Positions 59,001 through 64,000 of a DNA stretch of 64,000 bases are shown here, in pieces. A model generated the notes under the pieces. It searched no databases and was not told where the DNA came from. It was given only the letters and a program-made list of their open reading frames with translations. Origin of the DNA: Pseudoduganella rivuli. GTDB lineage: Bacteria; Pseudomonadota; Gammaproteobacteria; Burkholderiales; Burkholderiaceae_D. Where the stretch lies: the NCBI RefSeq assembly GCF_009674485.1, contig NZ_WKJJ01000016.1, positions 1 to 64,000 on the forward strand, written 5' to 3'. The position numbers and the translations under genes are program-made. Position 1 is the first letter of the stretch; every line of letters starts with the position of its first letter.

Positions 59001-59841
59001 CGCCCGTGTCCACGCCGATTTCGCGCAGCACGTCCAGTGACGCGTTGCGCATGATCTGGTATTCCTTATCCGTCAGCGTTTGCGCCGGCGCCACCGTGAT
59101 GGAGTCGCCCGTATGCACGCCCATCGGGTCGAGGTTTTCAATCGAGCAGACGATGATGCAGTTGTCCTTGCGGTCGCGCACCACTTCCATTTCGAATTCT
59201 TTCCAGCCCAGCAGCGATTCCTCGATCAGCAGCTCGGACGTGGGCGACAGTTCCAGCCCCCGCGTGCAAATGGTGAGGAATTCTTCCGCGTCATGGGCGA
59301 TGCCGCCGCCGCTGCCGCCCATCGTGAACGACGGGCGGATGATGACGGGGAAGCCCAGTTTTTCCTGTTCCACCCACGCTTCGGCCATTGTGTGGGCCAC
59401 GCCGGAGCGCGCCGAACCGAGGCCGATGCGGGTCATCGCCGCCTTGAACTTGGCGCGGTCCTCGGCCTTGTCGATGGCTTCCGGCGTGGCGCCGATCAGT
59501 TCCACGTTGAATTTTTCGAGGATGCCGTGATGGTGCAGGTCCAGCGCGCAATTGAGCGCGGTCTGGCCGCCCATCGTGGGCAGCACGGCTTGCGGACGTT
59601 CCTTCTCGATGATGGCCGCCACCACTTGCCACGTAATGGGCTCGATGTAGGTGACGTCCGCCATGTCCGGATCGGTCATGATGGTGGCCGGGTTCGAATT
59701 GACCAGCACCACCTTGTATCCTTCCTCGCGCAGCGCCTTGCACGCCTGCGCGCCGGAGTAGTCGAATTCACACGCCTGGCCAATCACGATCGGGCCGGCG
59801 CCGATGATCAGGATGCTGTTGATATCGGTGCGCTTAGGCAT
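56005..59841 (-). CDS. carB: carbamoyl phosphate synthase large subunit with extra C-terminal domain
   Basis: Makes carbamoyl phosphate from bicarbonate, two ATP and ammonia delivered by CarA, for arginine and pyrimidines. Residues 1-1072 are canonical: carboxyphosphate half (GAGPIVIGQACEFDYSG, IRPSFTMGGSGGG), oligomerisation domain about 400-550, carbamate half (GGGPNRIGQGIEFDY, RPSYVLGG), and an MGS-like allosteric domain about 940-1072, which is divergent. The usual end (YSVQALHALA) is followed by about 205 more residues: a Pro/Arg-rich linker and a folded segment from about 1113 with ADVMINI and SESSAFELAYH. The 1278 total compares with the usual 1070-1080. The start overlaps the carA stop by 8 bases. 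No frameshift is needed to read the extension. Confidence 0.94.
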   Translation of the reverse strand: MPKRTDINSILIIGAGPIVIGQACEFDYSGAQACKALREEGYKVVLVNSNPATIMTDPDMADVTYIEPITWQVVAAIIEKERPQAVLPTMGGQTALNCALDLHHHGILEKFNVELIGATPEAIDKAEDRAKFKAAMTRIGLGSARSGVAHTMAEAWVEQEKLGFPVIIRPSFTMGGSGGGIAHDAEEFLTICTRGLELSPTSELLIEESLLGWKEFEMEVVRDRKDNCIIVCSIENLDPMGVHTGDSITVAPAQTLTDKEYQIMRNASLDVLREIGVDTGGSNVQFALNPVDGRMIVIEMNPRVSRSSALASKATGFPIARVAAKLAIGYTLDELRNDITGGATPASFEPAIDYVVTKVPRFAFEKFPGADQHLTTQMKSVGEVMAMGRTFQESFQKALRGLDIGMDGLRRANTGAAVIAQELAQPGPQRIWYVGEAFAQGMTQAEVHDLSKIDPWFLAQIHDLVEVEQWIQTQTLEGLDKPVLYRLKQQGFGDRRLATLLNTSETAVRTHRHLLGIHPVYKRVDTCAGEFATRTAYMYSTYDDECEAQPTSKTKIMVLGGGPNRIGQGIEFDYCCVHAALAMREDGYETIMVNCNPETVSTDYDTSDRLYFESLTLEDVLEIVALERPAGVIVQYGGQTPLKLALDLEANGVPIIGTSPDMIDAAEDRERFQKLLHELELRQPPNRTARTEEDAVRLAAEIGYPLVVRPSYVLGGRAMEIVHERADLERYMREAVQVSHDSPVLLDRFLNDAVEIDVDCVADGVDVVIGGVMEHVEQAGIHSGDSACSLPPYSLARDTVEEIKRQTARLARGLNVVGLMNVQFAVQRQKIDGRTRDQVFVLEVNPRASRTVPFVSKATGRPLAKIAARCMAGETLAEQGVTGEVTLPFYSVKEAVLPFGKFPGVDTILGPEMKSTGEVMGVAPTFGEAYYKAQLAAGVRLPRGGVAYLRVRQGDQARAVALARDLADAGFDLIASHVTAQVVAAGGVAIREEQDDAVLAQLREKAIALVVVTVDEKRSAIGSSRALRVATLASGAVYCTTIAAAEACAEALKYAQQPPSLYSVQALHALASQSREAAQPVGRRAPSPADLAAAAFKVPERRRSVRERSVGVPPLKLFIRQPFTESDARQQRMIADILTLIDTANGIPYPFRYLTGTEAESADTFRSSFERNYNQPFTPKNFRRHRLALLDQADVMINIRVGMSESSAFELAYHIFKGRRTPVLFLVWKGAPIKTTLLRELGDMVDVTYIEFDEVEELRGAIHRFFSGKSLQVLEACS

Positions 59842-61003
59842 GCTGGCGTTCTCCCATCAGAGAAATAAATTTGTCGAACAACGGCGCCAGGTCGTGCGGA
59901 CCGGGCGAAGCTTCCGGGTGGCCCTGGAAGCAGAAAGCGGGTTTGTCGAGGCGCATGAAGCCTTGCAGCGAACCGTCGAACAGCGACACGTGCGTGACCT
60001 TGCAGTTGGCCGGCAGGGTCGACGCGTCCACCGCGAAACCATGGTTTTGCGACGTGATCATCACTTCGCCGCTCAGCACATCCTGCACCGGGTGGTTGGC
60101 GCCATGGTGGCCGAACTTCATCTTGACGGTACGCGCGCCGCACGCCAGCGCCATGATCTGGTGGCCCAGGCAAATGCCGAACGTCGGAATACCCTCGTCC
60201 ATCAATTCGCGCGCGGCGTCGATCGCATAAGTGCACGGACCCGGGTCGCCGGGACCGTTGGACAGGAAAATCCCGTCCGGTTGCAGCGCCAGCGCCGCCT
60301 GCGCGCCCGCCTCGGCCGGCAACACGGTGACTTTGCAGCCGCGTTCGGCCAGCATGCGCAGGATATTGGCTTTCACGCCGAAGTCATACGCCACCACGTG
60401 GAAACGCGGCGTATGCTGGTGACCAAAACCCCGGCCCAGCGTCCATTCCGTGGCGCACCACTCAAACGCTTCCTTGGTCGTGACGGTGCGGGCCAGGTCC
60501 ATGCCGTTCAGGCCGGGGAAAGCGCGTGCACGCTCCAGCGCGATTTCGGCGGCCTTGACCGCGTCGTCGCCGGTGACGATGGCGCCGTTTTGCGCGCCTT
60601 TTTCACGCAGGATACGGGTCAGCTTGCGGGTATCGATACCGGCAATGGCGACGATCTCCTGCTCGCGCAGCCAGTCGGGCAGCGATTGCGTGGCACGGAA
60701 ATTCGACTGCAGCAGCGGCAAATCCTTGATGACGAGGCCGGCCGCATGGATGCGGGGCGATTCGCCGTCTTCACTATTGATACCGGTATTGCCGATATGG
60801 GGATACGTCAGCGTGACAATCTGTCTGCTGTAGCTGGGATCGCTGAGGATTTCCTGGTAGCCCGTCATGGCCGTGTTGAAGACCACTTCGCCGCTGGTCG
60901 CACCGGCCGCGCCGATCGATACGCCGTGGAACAAGGTGCCGTCGGCCAAGGCCAATATCGCATGCTGCACGTCTCCAAGAGCGTGCCTGAGTGGGTGTTT
61001 CAT
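59834..61003 (-). CDS. carA: carbamoyl phosphate synthase small subunit (glutaminase)
   Basis: Splits glutamine and channels ammonia to CarB. The 389-residue protein has the N-terminal CarA domain (ALADGTLFHG, FNTAMTGYQEIL, SDPSYSRQIV) and a class I glutamine amidotransferase domain with nucleophile Cys in GICLGHQ and the His-Glu pair in QGHPEAS. The start at 61003 has a GGAGGGAG site; the next in-frame methionines would cut the conserved beginning. Upstream region to folA is 376 bases. Confidence 0.96.
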   Translation of the reverse strand: MKHPLRHALGDVQHAILALADGTLFHGVSIGAAGATSGEVVFNTAMTGYQEILSDPSYSRQIVTLTYPHIGNTGINSEDGESPRIHAAGLVIKDLPLLQSNFRATQSLPDWLREQEIVAIAGIDTRKLTRILREKGAQNGAIVTGDDAVKAAEIALERARAFPGLNGMDLARTVTTKEAFEWCATEWTLGRGFGHQHTPRFHVVAYDFGVKANILRMLAERGCKVTVLPAEAGAQAALALQPDGIFLSNGPGDPGPCTYAIDAARELMDEGIPTFGICLGHQIMALACGARTVKMKFGHHGANHPVQDVLSGEVMITSQNHGFAVDASTLPANCKVTHVSLFDGSLQGFMRLDKPAFCFQGHPEASPGPHDLAPLFDKFISLMGERQHA

Positions 61004-61260
61004 TGTCTCCCTCCAGAGTGAAAAACTGTCTACTGGCCGTTTCTTGGAATTAATTGCTCTGGCGCTACACGCACAATACTTAAAAAAGTTCGTTCAAATC
61101 TCACGAATAGTCACAATGGCGCGAATCGTCTTGTAAGGGTTTTACGAATGAGGCAGCGGCACAACGCGACATGTAGAAAGCGGCAAGGTCCGTGATGACA
61201 CTAGCAATGCAAGAGTGACCACAGGCTTGCCTCAGTGTCATGAGCATACGGATGAGTATT

Positions 61261-61276
61261 TCGACAAGTTTGTCGA
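61261..61276. promoter_or_regulatory. near-perfect 16-bp dyad, candidate operator
   Basis: TCGACAAGTTTGTCGA has 7-bp inverse arms TCGACAA and TTGTCGA around a 2-base centre. It is about 105 bases before the folA start and well upstream of carA, in non-coding DNA. Confidence 0.4.
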
Positions 61277-61315
61277 TTCATTATCGGCACACGGATTGAC
61301 AAGGGCAAGCTGAAG

Positions 61316-61343
61316 GTGACGGCCTCCCTTCTTCCCTTATAAT
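61316..61343 (+). promoter_or_regulatory. putative sigma-70 promoter of folA
   Basis: A perfect TATAAT (61338-61343) is preceded by GTGACG (61316-61321) with 16 bases between. Transcription would start near 61350, leaving a leader of about 30 bases. A TTGACA further upstream (61296) is too distant to pair with it. Confidence 0.6.
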
Positions 61344-61379
61344 GCGGAACCCGATCAGCCTTATACGAGTAACAAAACC

Positions 61380-61859
61380 ATGACCTTGCTGGCCATCATC
61401 GTTGCCGCCGACCTGGAGCGCGGCATCGGCATCCACAACACCCTGCCATGGAAGCTGCCGGAAGACCTTGCGCATTTCAAGCGGCTGACGACCGGCCATG
61501 CCATCATCATGGGCCGCAAGACCTACGAATCGATCGGCCGCCCGCTGCCGAACCGCCGCAACATCGTCATCACGCGCAATGCCAGCTGGCGCGCGGACGG
61601 CGTGGAAACCGTGCACTCCCTGGCCGAGGCCCGCGAGCTGGTGGCCGGCGATGCGCAGGCCTATATCATTGGCGGCGCACAGGTCTATGAACAGGCGCTG
61701 GCGCTGGCCGATGAAGTGATCATCACGGAAATCCAGGCCACCTACGAATGCGATGCGCATTTCCCCGCCCTGGGACCGGAATGGCGCGAAACCGCGCGCG
61801 AACCGCACGTGGCGGCAAGCGGCCTGCCTTACGCGTTCGTCACGTACCGCAAATTCTGA
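61380..61859 (+). CDS. folA: dihydrofolate reductase
   Basis: Reduces dihydrofolate with NADPH to tetrahydrofolate; the target of trimethoprim. The 159-residue protein has the family elements: NTLPWKLPEDLAHFKRLT with the catalytic acid (Asp/Glu in PEDL), GRKTYESIGRPLPNR for NADPH phosphate binding, IIGGAQVYEQAL, and EVIITEI near the C terminus. The downstream DUF4337 gene starts 38 bases on. thyA is elsewhere in the window. Confidence 0.96.
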   Translation: MTLLAIIVAADLERGIGIHNTLPWKLPEDLAHFKRLTTGHAIIMGRKTYESIGRPLPNRRNIVITRNASWRADGVETVHSLAEARELVAGDAQAYIIGGAQVYEQALALADEVIITEIQATYECDAHFPALGPEWRETAREPHVAASGLPYAFVTYRKF

Positions 61860-61897
61860 TTTCTACTTCAACTCCACCTACGTTACGAGGTATCACC

Positions 61898-62503
61898 ATG
61901 TCCGGACACGGTTTTCACGTCCACGGCCCGCACGATCACGCGGTCGAACACGCAGGCCACAGCAATGACAAATTCGCCGGCAACATCGCCGTCACCACGG
62001 CCATCCTGGCCACGGTCGGCGCGCTGTTCGGCTACCAGGGCGGCGCCACGCAAAACGAAGCCGCCATGTACAAGAACAACGCGGCCATCGACAAGACCCA
62101 GGCCGCCAACAGCTGGAGCTATTACCAGTCGAAATCGTCCAAGCAGAACCTGGCGGAACTGGCCATGATCCTGCCGGGCGTCGATCCTGAAAAGTACAAG
62201 GCCGAAGTGGCCCGCTACAAGACGGAAAAGGAAGACATCAAGAAAGACGCGGAAAAATGGGAAGCGTCGTCGGCCGAGTGGAACAAGAAATCCGACGCCA
62301 TGATGCACACGCACCACCAGTGGGCGCTGGCCACCACCGCCGTGCAGATCGCGATTTCGCTGGCGGCGATTACCCTGCTGACGCACCGTAAATGGCTGCT
62401 GTACACGTCGTACGGCGTGGCGGCGGCCGGTGTCGTGCTGGGCATTTGTGCCGCGGCGCACGTCGATCCGCTGGCCTTCCTGGGCGGCGGCGCGCACCAT
62501 TAA
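61898..62503 (+). CDS. DUF4337 membrane protein
   Basis: A 201-residue protein of unknown function. The first 20 residues are His-rich (HGFHVHGPHDHAVEHAGHS), then a membrane helix about 25-45 (AVTTAILATVGALFGYQGG-like), a long charged coiled segment about 60-140 (QSKSSKQNLAEL to EWNKKSD), and two C-terminal helices about 147-195. This matches DUF4337. I start at 61898 (MSGHGFHVHG) after ACGAGG; the frame is open further left across folA, but that part is a shadow of folA. Probably an inner-membrane protein with a large loop. Confidence 0.82.
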   Translation: MSGHGFHVHGPHDHAVEHAGHSNDKFAGNIAVTTAILATVGALFGYQGGATQNEAAMYKNNAAIDKTQAANSWSYYQSKSSKQNLAELAMILPGVDPEKYKAEVARYKTEKEDIKKDAEKWEASSAEWNKKSDAMMHTHHQWALATTAVQIAISLAAITLLTHRKWLLYTSYGVAAAGVVLGICAAAHVDPLAFLGGGAHH

Positions 62504-62705
62504 ATCCTGCTGTCACGGCGATTTCATCTGGATCGTCTAAGATGGAAGCACATTAGACAGAAAATTCGGCAACTTTTTTCACAAAAGCATCGGATTTTCT
62601 GCGAGAATCGCGATCTTATTTTTTGCGTTGCCTGCCAAGGCGACGCCCAGCCCGCTCCGGAGTTCAACGATCCCGGGGCGGTTGTTCTTTTTGGAGAAGA
62701 CATCC

Positions 62706-64000
62706 ATGAAATTTCGTTTCCCTATCGTCATCATCGATGAAGATTTCCGTTCCGAGAACACGTCCGGACTGGGTATCCGCGCCCTGGCCGCTGCGATGGA
62801 GAAAGAAGGCATGGAAGTGCTGGGCGTCACCAGCTACGGCGACCTGTCCCAGTTCGCCCAGCAGCAGTCGCGCGCCTCGGCCTTCGTGCTGTCCATCGAC
62901 GACGAGGAATTCGGCGGCGGTTCCAAGGAAGAAACCGATGACGCACTGAAGTCGCTGCGCGCATTCGTCGAAGAAATCCGCTACAAGAATGCGGACATCC
63001 CGATTTACCTGTATGGCGAGACGCGCACGTCGCGCCACATCCCGAATGACATTCTGCGCGAATTGCACGGTTTCATTCACATGTTCGAAGACACGCCGGA
63101 ATTCGTGGCGCGCCACATCATCCGCGAAGCCAAGTCTTACCTGGATTCGCTGGCGCCGCCGTTCTTCCGCGCGCTGGTGCACTATGCCAACGACGGTTCG
63201 TATTCGTGGCACTGCCCGGGTCACTCGGGCGGCGTGGCGTTCCTGAAGTCGCCGATCGGCCAGATGTTCCACCAGTTCTTCGGTGAAAACATGCTGCGCG
63301 CCGACGTCTGCAACGCCGTGGAAGAGCTGGGCCAGCTGCTGGACCACACCGGTCCCGTCGCCGCGTCGGAACGCAACGCGGCCCGCATCTACAACGCCGA
63401 CCACTGCTACTTCGTGACGAACGGCACGTCGACGTCGAACAAGATGGTATGGCACTCGACGGTTGCCCCGGGCGACATCGTGGTGGTGGACCGCAACTGC
63501 CACAAATCCATCCTGCACTCGATCATCATGTGCGGCGCGATCCCCGTGTTCCTGATGCCGACGCGTAACCACCTGGGCATCATCGGTCCGATTCCGCTGG
63601 AAGAGTTCACGATGGAATCGATCAAGCGCAAGATCGAAAACAACCCGTTCGCGCGCGACGCCGCCAACAAGAAGCCGCGCATCCTCACCATCACGCAATC
63701 GACCTACGACGGCGTGGTGTACAACGTGGAAACCCTGCGCGAAATGCTGGACGGCGAAATCGACACGCTGCACTTCGACGAAGCGTGGCTGCCGCACGCG
63801 ACGTTCCACGATTTCTACAAGAACATGCACGCGATCGGAAAGGACCGCCCGCGCGCCAAGGAATCGCTGATCTTCTCGACCCAGTCGACCCACAAGCTGC
63901 TGGCGGGCCTGTCGCAGGCATCGCAGGTGCTGGTGCGCGATTCGGAATCCGTGCAACTGGACAAGGACGCCTTCAATGAAGCGTACCTGATGCACACGTC
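62706..64000 (+). CDS. basic amino acid (arginine/lysine/ornithine) decarboxylase, 5' part
   Basis: The window ends inside this gene; 431 residues are visible. It is a fold-type I PLP decarboxylase of the inducible AdiA/CadA/SpeF kind: an N-terminal wing domain (FRFPIVIIDEDFRSENTSG), then the PLP domain with HCPGHSGGVAFLKSP, TNGTSTSNKMV, and the Schiff-base Lys397 in STHKLLAG. Substrate cannot be told without the C-terminal part; arginine or lysine most likely. ATG at 62706 has GGAG 8 bases upstream. Such enzymes serve acid resistance or polyamine synthesis. Confidence 0.9.
   Translation, partial: MKFRFPIVIIDEDFRSENTSGLGIRALAAAMEKEGMEVLGVTSYGDLSQFAQQQSRASAFVLSIDDEEFGGGSKEETDDALKSLRAFVEEIRYKNADIPIYLYGETRTSRHIPNDILRELHGFIHMFEDTPEFVARHIIREAKSYLDSLAPPFFRALVHYANDGSYSWHCPGHSGGVAFLKSPIGQMFHQFFGENMLRADVCNAVEELGQLLDHTGPVAASERNAARIYNADHCYFVTNGTSTSNKMVWHSTVAPGDIVVVDRNCHKSILHSIIMCGAIPVFLMPTRNHLGIIGPIPLEEFTMESIKRKIENNPFARDAANKKPRILTITQSTYDGVVYNVETLREMLDGEIDTLHFDEAWLPHATFHDFYKNMHAIGKDRPRAKESLIFSTQSTHKLLAGLSQASQVLVRDSESVQLDKDAFNEAYLMHT

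Larger units (their letters stand above)
61004..61379. other. divergent intergenic region between carA and folA
   Basis: No gene or known RNA is seen in these 376 bases. It holds a 16-bp dyad at 61261-61276 and the folA promoter. The carA promoter must be in the left third; I find no clear consensus boxes there. Confidence 0.55.

Noticed and set aside
55288..59040. A 1250-residue plus-strand open frame opposite carB
   Set aside because: It has the low-complexity His/Gln/Arg/Val-rich composition of an antisense shadow of a GC-rich gene, has no ribosome site or known domain, and carB is certain.
61748..61897. Longer N terminus for the DUF4337 gene
   Set aside because: The extension is the shadow of the end of folA in another frame; a ribosome site lies before 61898.
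1..64000. tRNA, rRNA, CRISPR array, prophage or insertion sequence
   Set aside because: I looked for acceptor-stem pairs with the TTCGA loop, spaced repeats, and transposase or integrase motifs and found none.

Overview
The window looks like chromosomal DNA of a high-GC betaproteobacterium, most likely an Oxalobacteraceae member of the Massilia/Duganella/Janthinobacterium type. I infer this from the gene families (glutathione-linked enzymes, a PEP-CTERM protein, betaproteobacterial core genes), the dense GC-rich coding, and the gene neighbourhoods. No database search was possible, so the genus is a guess. I see no rRNA, tRNA, CRISPR array, integrase or insertion sequence.

Layout. 0-10 kb is core metabolism and housekeeping: dnaQ, rnhA and a SAM methyltransferase on the minus strand, divergent from gloB and a HCCA-isomerase-like gene; malate synthase aceB with a divergent LysR regulator; a cold-shock protein; upp with a small HPt protein; and an AidB-like acyl-CoA dehydrogenase. 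10-18.2 kb is signalling: a PAS-GGDEF-EAL protein overlapping an HDOD protein, an MFS transporter and aroC, then a REC-DUF3369-GGDEF-EAL response regulator. Both GGDEF domains carry a substitution at a key motif. 18.2-36.9 kb holds a CBS protein, metY with a hydrolase, yihY, and a compact six-gene plus-strand run (wrbA, DUF2069, an FAD oxidoreductase, DUF4124, an FtsX-like permease, a CrtC/AttH-like lipocalin). A type I-like ABC exporter, an Lgt homologue, a PEP-CTERM protein, a threonine aldolase-like enzyme, rhlE, thyA, a GNAT enzyme and a small secreted protein follow.

37.5-54.2 kb is the most distinctive region: about 15 kb of minus-strand genes with very tight spacing plus a divergent LysR gene. 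In transcription order it encodes a Tat-exported molybdenum hydroxylase (2Fe-2S subunit, then large subunit), UbiX flavin prenyltransferase, a His-rich CobW-type GTPase, a BMP-type ABC importer (ATPase, two permeases, binding protein) and an 8-oxoguanine-deaminase-like amidohydrolase. After a gap with a good promoter and a structured leader come two paralogous ACMSD-like amidohydrolases and a UbiD-family decarboxylase. I read this as an uncharacterised catabolic system for an N-heteroaromatic, perhaps purine- or pterin-like, substrate: hydroxylation in the periplasm, import, deamination, and decarboxylation by prenyl-FMN and metal enzymes, with CobW supplying metal. The substrate is inference.

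54.2-64 kb contains a chemoreceptor, carB and carA, folA, a DUF4337 membrane protein and the start of a fold-I basic amino acid decarboxylase cut by the window end. CarB is about 200 residues longer than the usual family length and carries an extra C-terminal domain that resembles nucleoside deoxyribosyltransferase/TIR-like folds. Two long palindromic repeats with GTAGGGCGG termini lie at 3.6 and 39.0 kb.
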